A stretch of DNA of 64,000 bases from assembly GCF_000758925.1 (NCBI RefSeq), contig NZ_JRNC01000014.1:41923-105922 (forward strand). The letters are read 5' to 3'. Positions 25,544-34,801 of the stretch are shown here, one piece after another. The stretch comes from Prevotella sp. S7-1-8. Its GTDB lineage: Bacteria; Bacteroidota; Bacteroidia; Bacteroidales; Bacteroidaceae. Position 1 is the first letter of the stretch. Each line of letters begins with the position of its first letter. A program made the position numbers and the translations under genes. The notes beneath the pieces were generated by a model. It was not told where the DNA came from. It did not search any database and saw only the letters and a list, made by a program, of their open reading frames with translations.

Positions 25544-25593
25544 ATTAATTCGCACTTTGCGCCGCAGTATTTTGCGCATTGAAACTAAAATGT

Positions 25594-25601
25594 TATCTTT
25601 G
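25594..25601 (+). promoter_or_regulatory. -7 promoter box of dapA
   Basis: TATCTTTG, 48 bp before the dapA ATG at 25650; it lies upstream of the longer frame start at 25605, which has no family support. Confidence 0.65.
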
Positions 25602-25649
25602 TAGTTGGATTGCAATATACACCGCATTAACAAAACTAAGCATCGTATC

Positions 25650-26537
25650 ATGGCACAAAATATTTTCAAGGGGTTGGGAATAGCCCTTGTAACCCCTTTC
25701 AAGCCCAATGGAGAGGTTGACTATGTCGCTTTGAAAAAACTCGTGGAGTACCAGCTTGACAATGGCGCCGACTTTCTTTGCATACTTGCCACGACCGCTG
25801 AGTCACCGTGCTTGACGCGCGAGGAGAAAGACGAGATCACAAAACTCATCAAGGAGTTGGTTCGCGGGCGCGTTCCCATTCTGAAATATTGCGGTGGCAA
25901 CAACACCGCCGCGGTGATAGACGAAATCAGGCACACGGACTGGGCAGGCATTGACGGCATGCTGAGCATTTGCCCATATTACAACAAACCATCGCAAGAA
26001 GGCTTGTTCCAACACTTCAAGGCCATAGCCGCCGTAAGCCCATTGCCCATTGTGCTTTATAACGTTCCAGGCAGGACGGGGGTTAACATGACGTCGGCCA
26101 CAACGGTAAAGATTGCCAGACATTGTCCCAATATCGTTGGAATAAAAGAAGCCTCGGGAAGATTGGAGCAGGTGGACGAAATAATCAAAGACAAACCTGA
26201 CAATTTTGACGTCATAAGCGGTGATGACGCGCTTACGTTCCCGATGATAGCCAGTGGCGCCGCCGGTGTCATATCCGTGATTGGCAACGCGCTTCCCAAG
26301 CAGTTTTCACGCATGATACGACTTGAGTTCAGAGGTGAATACGAGGCGGCACGCAAGATACACCACATGTTCACAGAGCTGTACAGCCTGCTTTTCGTAG
26401 ATGGCAACCCAGCGGGCGTCAAGGCGTTGCTCAACGACATGGGGCTCATTGACAACGTGTTGCGCCTGCCATTAGTGCCCACAAAGATAGAGACAAAGGA
26501 CAAAATGGCCGAAATATTAAAAAGAATGACCATTTGA
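25650..26537 (+). CDS. dapA: 4-hydroxy-tetrahydrodipicolinate synthase
   Basis: 295 residues, TIM-barrel class I aldolase. LATTAESP (46-53) is the Bacteroidetes variant of the GTTGE substrate loop; Tyr137 in VLYNVPGRTG and Schiff-base Lys166 in VGIKEASG are present, and GDDALTFPMIASGA follows. It condenses pyruvate with aspartate semialdehyde in lysine and meso-diaminopimelate synthesis, which feeds the cell wall. Transcribed alone from its own promoter. The start MAQNIFKGLG is that of the family. Confidence 0.95.
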   Translation: MAQNIFKGLGIALVTPFKPNGEVDYVALKKLVEYQLDNGADFLCILATTAESPCLTREEKDEITKLIKELVRGRVPILKYCGGNNTAAVIDEIRHTDWAGIDGMLSICPYYNKPSQEGLFQHFKAIAAVSPLPIVLYNVPGRTGVNMTSATTVKIARHCPNIVGIKEASGRLEQVDEIIKDKPDNFDVISGDDALTFPMIASGAAGVISVIGNALPKQFSRMIRLEFRGEYEAARKIHHMFTELYSLLFVDGNPAGVKALLNDMGLIDNVLRLPLVPTKIETKDKMAEILKRMTI

Positions 26538-26603
26538 CATAACCCACGCACGCGCTTTCTTCCCACTCGCTCCACATTACGCGCCATTGCGGATGGGAAC
26601 GGT

Positions 26604-26753
26604 ATGTATTCACGTGTAGCTTGGACGCCCATCGACTCGCCTTGGACCACGCCGGACAGCCTTGACGACCTGTTGCCCGAACTCAAAGGAACAAACGCGA
26701 AAAATAAGCGGCATGACCAAGATTGCCATTCGTTTTTTTCTATCTTTCAATAA
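26604..26753 (+). CDS. doubtful 49-codon frame
   Basis: An ATG-initiated frame with a coding-like stretch (SLDDLLPEL) in the 263-bp gap between dapA and aspS. It has no promoter of its own and ends within the aspS promoter region. It could be a decayed gene remnant or chance; it resembles no family I know. Confidence 0.15.
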   Translation: MYSRVAWTPIDSPWTTPDSLDDLLPELKGTNAKNKRHDQDCHSFFSIFQ

Positions 26754-26760
26754 ATTATTG

Positions 26761-26768
26761 TAATTTTG
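26761..26768 (+). promoter_or_regulatory. -7 promoter box of aspS
   Basis: TAATTTTG followed by CG, 32 bp before the ATG at 26801; it rules out the upstream frame start at 26723. Confidence 0.6.
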
Positions 26769-26800
26769 CGCTATATAAAATCAATCCATATTCATTAGGT

Positions 26801-28558
26801 ATGTATAGAACAAACACTTGTGGAGAACTGCGTTTGACTGACGCCGGCAAGGAAGTGACGCTTGCCGGATGGGTGCAGCGCTCTCGTAAGATGGGCGGCA
26901 TGACCTTCGTGGACCTTCGCGACCGCTATGGCATCACCCAATTTGTCTTTAACGAGGCAGACGACAAAGGCCTCTGCGACCAAGCCAACAAATTGGGACG
27001 CGAATGCTGCGTGCAAATAAAAGGCATCGTTGCCGAGCGACAAAGCAAAAACCCCAAGATGGACACTGGCGACATAGAAATCGTGGCCAAGCGGCTCACC
27101 GTGCTCAGCCCTTCGCTCACCCCACCTTTTACCATCGAGGAAAACACCGACGGCGGAGACGACCTGCGCATGAAATACAGATACCTTGACCTGCGAAGGG
27201 AGAGCGTGCGCAAAAACTTGGAGTTGCGCCACCGCATGACTATCCTCATCCGCAATTTTCTTGACTCCAAGAAATTCATCGAGGTGGAGACCCCTATCCT
27301 CATTGGATCTACGCCAGAGGGCGCACGCGACTTCGTGGTTCCCTCGCGCATGAACCCCGGTCAGTTCTACGCCTTGCCCCAAAGCCCGCAAACATTGAAA
27401 CAGCTCCTCATGGTGGCCGGTTTTGACAGGTACTTCCAAATAGCCAAGTGTTTTCGCGATGAGGACCTTCGCGCGGACCGACAGCCCGAGTTCACACAGA
27501 TAGACTGCGAGATGAGCTTTGTTGACCAGGATGACGTGACAGAGCTTTTCGAAGACATGGCGCGCCATCTTTTCAGGGAGATAAGAGGCGTGGAGCTGCC
27601 CAAGCTGCAACAGATGACATGGCACGAGGCCATGAAACGCTATGGCTCTGACAAGCCAGACCTTCGTTTTGGGATGGAGTTCGTGGAGCTGAAAGACACC
27701 TTCGCGGACAAAGGCGATTTTTCCGTATTCAACAAGGCGGCCTACATTGGCGGCATTCGAGTTGCCGGATGCGCAAGTTACAGCCGCAAACAACTGGACG
27801 AGCTTGCCGACTTCGTGAAACGCCCGCAGGTGGGCGCCATGGGGTTGGTTTACATCAAATACAACGCCGACGGCACGGTGAAGAGTTCCATCGACAAGTT
27901 TTACGCGCCCGAGACGCTGGCTCATGTCAAAGAGAAAATGGGCGCCAAGGACGGAGACCTCGTCTTGATACTCTCCGGCGACAACGCCAACAAGACACGC
28001 ACCCAGCTTTGCAGTTTAAGATTGGAGATGGGCGACCGTCTTGGGCTGCGCGACAAGAACGTCTTCAAATGCCTGTGGGTCGTGGACTTCCCCCTATTTG
28101 AGTGGAGCGACGAGGAACAACGCCTGATGGCCACGCACCACCCATTCACGATGCCCAACCCCGACGACCTGCCACTACTCGACTCTCACCCGGAGCAAGT
28201 TCGCGCCAAGGCTTACGACTTCGTGTGCAACGGCATCGAGGTGGGAGGCGGAAGTATCCGTATCCACGACACCCAGCTGCAAGAAAAAATGTTCGAGGTG
28301 CTTGGCTTCACGCGAGAGAGAGCGGAGGCACAGTTTGGATTTTTAATGAACGCATTCAAGTATGGCGCGCCGCCCCATGCCGGATTGGCCTTTGGCTTGG
28401 ATCGCTTTGTGAGCATATTGGCAGGTCTTGACAGTATTCGCGATTGCATAGCGTTCCCCAAGAACAACAGCGGACGAGATGTCATGCTTGACGCACCATC
28501 GTTCATTGACGACAAGCAACTTGATGAGTTGCAAATCAAACTTGACCTAAAATCATGA
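26801..28558 (+). CDS. aspS: aspartyl-tRNA synthetase
   Basis: 585 residues, bacterial-type class II synthetase. OB-fold anticodon-binding domain 1-105 ([20 protein letters not shown]), class II motif 1 around 150-180, motif 2 [18 protein letters not shown], inserted GAD domain about 290-405, and motif 3 GLAFGLDRF near the C-terminus. It charges tRNA-Asp in the cytoplasm. The start [11 protein letters not shown] agrees with the family and with the promoter. A strong terminator follows. Confidence 0.96.
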   Translation: MYRTNTCGELRLTDAGKEVTLAGWVQRSRKMGGMTFVDLRDRYGITQFVFNEADDKGLCDQANKLGRECCVQIKGIVAERQSKNPKMDTGDIEIVAKRLTVLSPSLTPPFTIEENTDGGDDLRMKYRYLDLRRESVRKNLELRHRMTILIRNFLDSKKFIEVETPILIGSTPEGARDFVVPSRMNPGQFYALPQSPQTLKQLLMVAGFDRYFQIAKCFRDEDLRADRQPEFTQIDCEMSFVDQDDVTELFEDMARHLFREIRGVELPKLQQMTWHEAMKRYGSDKPDLRFGMEFVELKDTFADKGDFSVFNKAAYIGGIRVAGCASYSRKQLDELADFVKRPQVGAMGLVYIKYNADGTVKSSIDKFYAPETLAHVKEKMGAKDGDLVLILSGDNANKTRTQLCSLRLEMGDRLGLRDKNVFKCLWVVDFPLFEWSDEEQRLMATHHPFTMPNPDDLPLLDSHPEQVRAKAYDFVCNGIEVGGGSIRIHDTQLQEKMFEVLGFTRERAEAQFGFLMNAFKYGAPPHAGLAFGLDRFVSILAGLDSIRDCIAFPKNNSGRDVMLDAPSFIDDKQLDELQIKLDLKS

Positions 28559-28584
28559 CGATTGTCTTTAATTGAGCTTATACA

Positions 28585-28628
28585 AAACTCCCGATTATTC
28601 TTCATGCAATAATCGGGAGTTTTTTTTG
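28585..28628 (+). terminator. intrinsic terminator of aspS
   Basis: ACTCCCGATTATT (28587-28599) pairs perfectly with AATAATCGGGAGT (28608-28620), then eight T. Confidence 0.9.
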
Positions 28629-28817
28629 GGAGGTGGTTGTTAAATTCATGGACAGACATAACATTAAAAGAGACATGAAAAAAATTGCCACCTGTTATCC
28701 TCTTTTCGTTTTAAGATATATGTTTTTCAGTCGCAAGGCTATGGCGTTTGCACGCAATAGCGACATTGGATATATTACTTTTAACTATTATATCTCCGCT
28801 TTTTCAATGTAATTTAG

Positions 28818-28825
28818 TAACTTTG
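28818..28825 (+). promoter_or_regulatory. -7 promoter box of recJ-recQ
   Basis: TAACTTTG followed by GA, 23 bp before the recJ ATG. Confidence 0.6.
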
Positions 28826-28848
28826 GAGCAGAATAAAAATAATTTAAA

Positions 28849-30585
28849 ATGCATTTTAAGTGGAAATATGATCCACCTACACAACAAGACATACAACAGG
28901 CTAACGAATTAGGCGAGAAGCTTAACATGAACCCCATATTGGCAGGGCTGCTCATTAAGCGTGGCATCACCACCGAAAGCGCGGCAAAACGTTTCTTCAG
29001 GCCACAGCTATCCGACCTTATCAACCCTTTTCTGATGAAAGATATGGACGTGGCCGTGGACAGACTGAACGACGCCATGGGGCGTAAAGAGCGTGTCATG
29101 GTGTATGGGGACTATGATGTGGATGGATGTACGGCAGTGGCATTGGTCTATAAATTCTTGCAGCAATTCTATTCGAACATAGACTACTACATTCCAAATC
29201 GATACGACGAGGGGTATGGCGTGAGCAAGAAAGCCATGGAATTTGCCCATGAAACCGGAGTTAAACTGATAATAATCCTTGACTGTGGCATCAAGGCTAT
29301 TGAGGAAATAGCTTATGCCAAAAGCCTTGGCATAGATTTTATCATTTGCGATCACCATGTGCCTGACAGTGATATGCCACCGGCGGCTGCCATCCTCAAC
29401 CCCAAAAGGCCTGACGACCCATACCCTTTCAAGCATCTTTGTGGATGTGGCGTGGGCTTCAAATTCATGCAAGCTTTCGCCAAGAACAATGGCATTCCGT
29501 TCTCGCGACTCATCCCCCTGCTCGACTTCTGCGCGGTAAGCATCGCCGCGGACATTGTTCCCGTGGTTGACGAAAATCGCATATTGGCTTTTCACGGATT
29601 GAAACAACTCAATCAAAACCCAAGCGTAGGGCTGAAGGCCATTATTGACACGTGCGGCCTTAGCGGCAGGGAAATAGCCATGAGCGACATTATCTTTAAG
29701 ATAGGGCCACGTATCAACGCCTCGGGACGTGTGGAAAACGGTAAGGAAAGCGTGGACCTGTTAGTGGAAAAAGATCTTGGAGTGGCCTTAAAAGAAGCCA
29801 AACGCATCAATGAATACAATGAGCAGCGCAAGGATATAGACAAGCAAATGACCGAGGAGGCTAACCAAATAGTGGCCAGGCTGAAAGATCACAAATATCA
29901 ATCGAGCATCGTCCTTTATGACGAGCGTTGGAAAAAGGGCGTCATCGGCATCGTAGCCTCACGGCTAACAGAACTTTACTTCCGCCCCACCATAGTGTTG
30001 ACGCGCGATGGCGACTTGGCCACAGGATCGGCACGGTCCGTGATGGGCTTTGACGTTTACTCCGCCATCAAACATTGCAACGACCTGATGGTCAACTTCG
30101 GAGGCCACACTTACGCGGCAGGCTTGACGCTGAGATGGGATGACATTCCACAATTTATCAAGCGTTTCCAACGCTATGTGGAAGAGCACATAGAGCCAGA
30201 GCAAATAGAGCCTTGCATAGAAATAGACGCGGTGATAAACTTCAAGGACATATCCAAGCGGTTGCACAATGACCTGAAGCGTTTCTCTCCATTCGGACCA
30301 GGCAATCCAAAACCCTTGTTTTGCACGAAAAGCGTATATGATTATGGTACAAGCAAAGTGGTGGGACGAGCGCAAGAGCACATCAAACTTGAATTGGTAG
30401 ACTCATTGTCACCCACCGTGATGAATGGCATCGCCTTCGGGCAAAGCGCATCGGCTCGATACATCAAATCCAAACGAGCTTTTGACATAGCTTATACCAT
30501 TGAAGACAACATTTTCAAACATAATCGAGTACAACTGCAAATCGAAGATATCAAGCCAGTGGAAGAAGAGCCTCAATGCCCATAA
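28849..30585 (+). CDS. recJ: single-stranded-DNA-specific 5'-3' exonuclease RecJ
   Basis: 578 residues. The DHH phosphoesterase core is visible: DYDVDG at 88-93, DCGIKA about 145-150, DHH at 168-170, then the DHHA1 domain with the GGHTYAAGL motif and a C-terminal OB fold. RecJ resects DNA in RecF-pathway recombination and in mismatch and base excision repair, using Mn/Mg. The stop overlaps the start of recQ by 10 bp, so the two are coupled. Part of a block of repair genes through recF. Confidence 0.96.
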   Translation: MHFKWKYDPPTQQDIQQANELGEKLNMNPILAGLLIKRGITTESAAKRFFRPQLSDLINPFLMKDMDVAVDRLNDAMGRKERVMVYGDYDVDGCTAVALVYKFLQQFYSNIDYYIPNRYDEGYGVSKKAMEFAHETGVKLIIILDCGIKAIEEIAYAKSLGIDFIICDHHVPDSDMPPAAAILNPKRPDDPYPFKHLCGCGVGFKFMQAFAKNNGIPFSRLIPLLDFCAVSIAADIVPVVDENRILAFHGLKQLNQNPSVGLKAIIDTCGLSGREIAMSDIIFKIGPRINASGRVENGKESVDLLVEKDLGVALKEAKRINEYNEQRKDIDKQMTEEANQIVARLKDHKYQSSIVLYDERWKKGVIGIVASRLTELYFRPTIVLTRDGDLATGSARSVMGFDVYSAIKHCNDLMVNFGGHTYAAGLTLRWDDIPQFIKRFQRYVEEHIEPEQIEPCIEIDAVINFKDISKRLHNDLKRFSPFGPGNPKPLFCTKSVYDYGTSKVVGRAQEHIKLELVDSLSPTVMNGIAFGQSASARYIKSKRAFDIAYTIEDNIFKHNRVQLQIEDIKPVEEEPQCP

Positions 30586-32498
30586 TTGACACGACGAAAA
30601 TGCAAGATCTGTATCAGGACATTCTAGAGCGGTATTGGGGATATAAAAATTTTCGAGGAATTCAGCGCGAAATTATCGAAAGCATCTGCTCTGGCAAGGA
30701 CACTTTAGGACTGATGCCAACCGGCGGCGGCAAGTCTATCACTTTCCAAGTGCCAGCATTGGCGCAAGACGGTGTGTGCATTGTAATAACACCTCTTGTC
30801 GCCTTGATGAAAGATCAGGTGCAGAGGCTGAGCAAGCAGGGAATTGTAGCCGCGGCGATTTACGCCGGAATGGCTCGATCCGCAATATTGAAGATATTGG
30901 AAAACTGTGTCTTGGGGCAAACAAAATTGCTATACATATCGCCAGAGCGCATAGGATCGGCCATGTTCCAAACAAAGCTCAAGCACATGAAAGTGAGCTT
31001 TATCACCGTGGATGAAGCGCACTGCATCAGCCAATGGGGATATGATTTTCGTCCGGCATACTTGCAAATAATCGAAATTCGCAAGTTATTACCCGGAGTT
31101 CCAGTCCTTGCCCTGACAGCCACGGCAACGCCAAATGTAGTGGAGGACATTCAAGAGCGATTGGCATTTTGCAAAAAAAATGTTTTTCGCATGAGTTTTG
31201 AGCGAAAGAATTTGGCATATGTGGTAAGGACGGCAACAGACAAACAAACCGAGTTGGTACATATCTTGTCAAGCGTGCAGGGCAGCGCCATTGTCTATGT
31301 GCGCAGCAGGCGTCGAAGCAAAGACGTCTCGGCCATGTTGGAAGAAAATGGAATAGAATCTACCTTTTATCATGCGGGATTGGAATTAGCGACCAAAGAT
31401 GAGCGACAGAAACAATGGCAAAACAATCAAAAACGCGTGATAGTGGCGACCAACGCTTTCGGAATGGGCATAGACAAGATTGACGTGAGGTTAGTGGTAC
31501 ATTATGACTGCCCTGACTCCATAGAGGCTTACTTTCAAGAAGCGGGACGCGCTGGTCGCGATGGGAAAAAGGCTTATGCGGTGTTGCTGTGGAATAACAG
31601 CGATATACGAAAGCTAAACAAACGTATAGACGACAACTTCCCTGACAAAGATTATATCGCCGATGTGTATGAGCACTTGGCCTATTACTATGAAATAGGC
31701 GTGGGAAGTGGGAAAGGACACACGTTCACATTCGAGATAGACAAGTTTTCCTATATCTACAAGTATTTTCCGGTAAAGGTGGCCTCGGCCTTGAAGCTAC
31801 TGCAAAACGCAGGTTATCTTAAGTACGAGACAGATCCTGACGGCAAGGCAAGACTCATGTTCTTGTTGGGAAGAAACGACCTTTACAAACTCAAGGAACT
31901 CACTAAACACGAGGAAGCGGTAATAACCTCCGCGCTCCGAAACTATGGAGGGCTGTTCACCGATTACAATTATGTAGACGAGGCTCTTATCGCAATGGAC
32001 GCGGGGATAGGTAGAGAGTTGACTTACCAAGTGCTGAAAACATTGAGCCGGAAACAAATCATCCATTTCATACCACAAAGCAAAACGCCATTTATAACTT
32101 ATAGACAAGACCGTGTCGACGCCACCGATGTTGTACTGCCCCCAAATGTGTACGAGGATCGAAAGGAAGATTTTACCCGACGCATAATGAGCATGATAGA
32201 CTATGCCACCAACGGCTACGTTTGCAGAAGTAGGCAACTGCTGCGTTATTTCGGGGAGACGCGATCAACGGACTGCAAAGTCTGTGACGTTTGTGTATCC
32301 TCTGGATTTCATAGCGTTTCTGATTTGGATCTAAGGCGAGTTTGTGATCAGATATTGTCATTGCTCGCTGATAAAGAAAGGCACAGAATTACCGAGCTTA
32401 ACAAGCTTGTAATACCCAACAAGCAGATGAACTGCGCTCTGGAGTATCTTGCCAATGAAGAGATGATACATATTGATGGACCTTTTATCCATCTATAA
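30576..32498 (+). CDS. recQ: ATP-dependent DNA helicase RecQ
   Basis: 640 residues. Walker A TGGGKS at 49-54, motif II VDEAHCISQWG, motif VI QEAGRAGRDG, then the RecQ zinc-binding region (CRSR...CKVCDVC near 555-580) and a winged helix. The HRDC domain typical of E. coli RecQ is not evident. RecQ unwinds DNA 3'-5', which gives RecJ its substrate; the 10-bp overlap with recJ matches that partnership. The ATG at 30576 lies within recJ; an ATG at residue 9 (30600) is an alternative start after the recJ stop. Confidence 0.94.
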   Translation: MPIIDTTKMQDLYQDILERYWGYKNFRGIQREIIESICSGKDTLGLMPTGGGKSITFQVPALAQDGVCIVITPLVALMKDQVQRLSKQGIVAAAIYAGMARSAILKILENCVLGQTKLLYISPERIGSAMFQTKLKHMKVSFITVDEAHCISQWGYDFRPAYLQIIEIRKLLPGVPVLALTATATPNVVEDIQERLAFCKKNVFRMSFERKNLAYVVRTATDKQTELVHILSSVQGSAIVYVRSRRRSKDVSAMLEENGIESTFYHAGLELATKDERQKQWQNNQKRVIVATNAFGMGIDKIDVRLVVHYDCPDSIEAYFQEAGRAGRDGKKAYAVLLWNNSDIRKLNKRIDDNFPDKDYIADVYEHLAYYYEIGVGSGKGHTFTFEIDKFSYIYKYFPVKVASALKLLQNAGYLKYETDPDGKARLMFLLGRNDLYKLKELTKHEEAVITSALRNYGGLFTDYNYVDEALIAMDAGIGRELTYQVLKTLSRKQIIHFIPQSKTPFITYRQDRVDATDVVLPPNVYEDRKEDFTRRIMSMIDYATNGYVCRSRQLLRYFGETRSTDCKVCDVCVSSGFHSVSDLDLRRVCDQILSLLADKERHRITELNKLVIPNKQMNCALEYLANEEMIHIDGPFIHL

Positions 32499-32701
32499 CA
32501 TTGTGCGTGTTTTGCATGACCTTGTCAAGGTGACAAAGGTAAGGGCACTGGCTTATGCAATGAAATATTAATCGCCTTGGCAAGCCAAAACTCATTGATA
32601 GCACTAACGAGAATCGCTTTGGCCATTCGTTGAGGCGAGTGATCAAAAAGCACGGCGAAAGGATTTTTATCCCTGTTGGCATACAAGTCAGGAATTTTAG
32701 C

Positions 32702-32709
32702 TAAATTTG
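32702..32709 (+). promoter_or_regulatory. -7 promoter box of the Y-family polymerase gene
   Basis: TAAATTTG followed by C, 41 bp before the ATG at 32751. No SOS/LexA-like palindrome was seen near it. The preceding gap (32499-32701) holds no supported gene. Confidence 0.6.
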
Positions 32710-32750
32710 CATGAGTGAAAAAAATATCCTAAGATATTCCTCAATAGTCG

Positions 32751-34262
32751 ATGACTGAACAACGTGTATATATCGCCATAGACCTGAAGTCGTTTTACGC
32801 TTCGGTGGAGTGTGTGGAGAGAGGGCTCGACCCACTTGCCACCAACCTTGTGGTGGCGGATATCGATCGCACGGAGAAAACCATTTGCTTGGCAGTGTCA
32901 CCATCACTCAAGGCTTACGGCATAAGTGGAAGAGCGCGCCTGTTTGAGGTGGTGCAGAGAGTGCAAGAGGTAAATTATGTTCGGAGACGACATGTGGCTA
33001 CACATGCACTGGTAGGGAAATCATATTCTGACCCAGAAGTCAAGGCTAATGATAACCTCGCGCTTGATTATATCGTAGCCAAACCACGGATGTCTTTTTA
33101 CATACAATACAGCGCGCGCATTTACAATGTATATTTGCGATACATAGCGCCAGAAGACATCCATGTGTATTCGATAGATGAGGTATTTTTTGACGCCACC
33201 AATTATCTTAAAATCTACAATCTATCAGCTCATCAATTGGCTATGAAAATGGTTCGTGCAGTTTTGCGAGAAACTGGCATCACTGCCACAGCAGGTATCG
33301 GCACCAATCTATATTTAGCCAAAATAGCTATGGATATAGTGGCCAAGCATAAGCCGGCAGACAAGGATGGTGTAAGAATAGCGGAGCTGGATGAGCAGTC
33401 TTATCGCCGCTTGCTGTGGGACCACAAACCCCTGACAAGCTTTTGGCGTGTAGGACATGGCTTGGCTGCGAAACTGGAGAGTTACGGTATGTACACCATG
33501 GGACAAATCGCTCGATGCTCGATAAACAACGAGGAATTGCTATACAAGCTATTTGGCGTTAACGCAGAATTACTCATAGACCATGCTTGGGGATGGGAAC
33601 CATGCACCATAGAGGCGATAAAATCTTACAGGCCCAAGGAAAACTCGCTTTGCACCGGGCAAGTATTGCAAGAGCCTTATACGTTTAAGAAAGCACGAGT
33701 GGTGGCCAAGGAAATGGCTGATAGCATGGCACTCGACCTTGTGGACAAACATCTTGTTACAGACCAAATTGTGGTTACGGTGGGATATGACATAGAAAAC
33801 CTTACCAATCCATCCATTCAATCCACCTACAATGGCCCTATCACGACAGACGGCTATGGCAGGAGGAAACCCAAGAGTGTGCATGGCTCCGCAAATTTAG
33901 GTTTTCATAACTCCTCGTCCAAACTTATCACGTTAGCCGTAATTAAAATATTCGACCAAATAGTGAGTCGCAATCTGCTCATACGCCGCATGAATGTGAC
34001 TGCCAACCATGTAGTGTCGGAGGATAATGTCCGCCGAGAAACGCACGCTCCAATACAACTGAATTTGTTTACAAACGGTGAATCCCAGAGACGGCAAGAA
34101 GCAGAGCGACGCATGACGCTCTCTCGGGAGCGACGTATGCAGCAAACGTTATTAAACATTAAAAAGAAGTTCGGCAAAAACGCTATTCTTAAAGGTATTG
34201 ACTTCGAAGAAGGAGCCACGACACGCGAGCGCAATATTCAGATAGGCGGACATAGAGCTTAA
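32751..34262 (+). CDS. Y-family (UvrX/UmuC-like) translesion DNA polymerase
   Basis: 503 residues. The catalytic carboxylates are present in YIAIDLKSFYASVECVERG (first Asp) and YSIDEVFFDAT (Asp-Glu), with the ARLFEV and TATAGIGTNLYLAK fingers/palm motifs. The sequence is closest in pattern to the Firmicutes UvrX/YqjW group rather than to DinB of Gram-negative bacteria. The C-terminal 90 residues are Arg/Gln-rich without an obvious clamp-binding motif. Such polymerases bypass damaged bases, usually under SOS control. The YolD-like gene follows 39 bp downstream, the usual companion of this group. Inference: acquired by transfer. Confidence 0.9.
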   Translation: MTEQRVYIAIDLKSFYASVECVERGLDPLATNLVVADIDRTEKTICLAVSPSLKAYGISGRARLFEVVQRVQEVNYVRRRHVATHALVGKSYSDPEVKANDNLALDYIVAKPRMSFYIQYSARIYNVYLRYIAPEDIHVYSIDEVFFDATNYLKIYNLSAHQLAMKMVRAVLRETGITATAGIGTNLYLAKIAMDIVAKHKPADKDGVRIAELDEQSYRRLLWDHKPLTSFWRVGHGLAAKLESYGMYTMGQIARCSINNEELLYKLFGVNAELLIDHAWGWEPCTIEAIKSYRPKENSLCTGQVLQEPYTFKKARVVAKEMADSMALDLVDKHLVTDQIVVTVGYDIENLTNPSIQSTYNGPITTDGYGRRKPKSVHGSANLGFHNSSSKLITLAVIKIFDQIVSRNLLIRRMNVTANHVVSEDNVRRETHAPIQLNLFTNGESQRRQEAERRMTLSRERRMQQTLLNIKKKFGKNAILKGIDFEEGATTRERNIQIGGHRA

Positions 34263-34301
34263 GCGCCAAGACAACAATGATACAAGACACTTGATATTAA
34301 T

Positions 34302-34727
34302 ATGAGTTCAGATTACGATGATATTATTCATTTGCCACATCACGTTTCCAAACGTCATCCACGAATGCCAATGCGCAAGCGAGCCGCTCAATTTGCGCCG
34401 TTCTCGGCAATAACAGGGCATGCAGAGGCAATAAAAGAAGCTGCGAGAGTTACAGAGATTGAGCCCATCATGTCTGAAGACAGCAACGCAACGCTCAATA
34501 AAAAAATGACAACTTTGATGAGAAAGATAGGCCAAAGGCCTGTAGTCAGGATACATTATTTTTGCCCTGACAAGCGCAAAGAGGGCGGCTGCTATTTGCA
34601 AGCCGTTGGAATTTTGAAAAAAGTGAATTTTGACGAGCGTTATATAGAAATTGTGACACAGAGTGACCAAATGGCAATATCTTGGCGGTGGATAGTGGAT
34701 ATTCAAGAAGAGGAAGCGAAGTTGTAA
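34302..34727 (+). CDS. YolD-like protein
   Basis: 141 residues. The N-terminus YDDIIHLPHHVSKRHPRM and the following MRKRAAQFAPFSAITG match the YolD-like family, which accompanies Firmicutes UvrX-type polymerases and is thought to be UmuD-like in role. The C-terminal half is a beta-rich domain (GQRPVVRIHYFCPDKRK). It is cotranscribed with the polymerase gene (39-bp gap). The pair is common in Firmicutes plasmids, phages and chromosomes and less usual in Bacteroidales. Confidence 0.88.
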   Translation: MSSDYDDIIHLPHHVSKRHPRMPMRKRAAQFAPFSAITGHAEAIKEAARVTEIEPIMSEDSNATLNKKMTTLMRKIGQRPVVRIHYFCPDKRKEGGCYLQAVGILKKVNFDERYIEIVTQSDQMAISWRWIVDIQEEEAKL

Positions 34728-34744
34728 TGGCAACCGCATTTTAT

Positions 34745-34752
34745 TACCTTTG
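34745..34752 (+). promoter_or_regulatory. -7 promoter box of mutS2
   Basis: TACCTTTG, 49 bp before the mutS2 ATG. Confidence 0.55.
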
Positions 34753-34801
34753 AAATAAAAACATAGACCCTTTTTGTAAACTGATGTTTTAAAACAAATT
34801 T

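Noticed and set aside
26795..27925. 376-codon minus-strand frame inside aspS
   Set aside because: Shadow of aspS; no promoter, no domain.
32711..32758. 15-codon leader peptide overlapping the Y-family polymerase start
   Set aside because: The -7 box ends at 32709, so a transcript would start inside this frame and its ATG would probably not be in the RNA.
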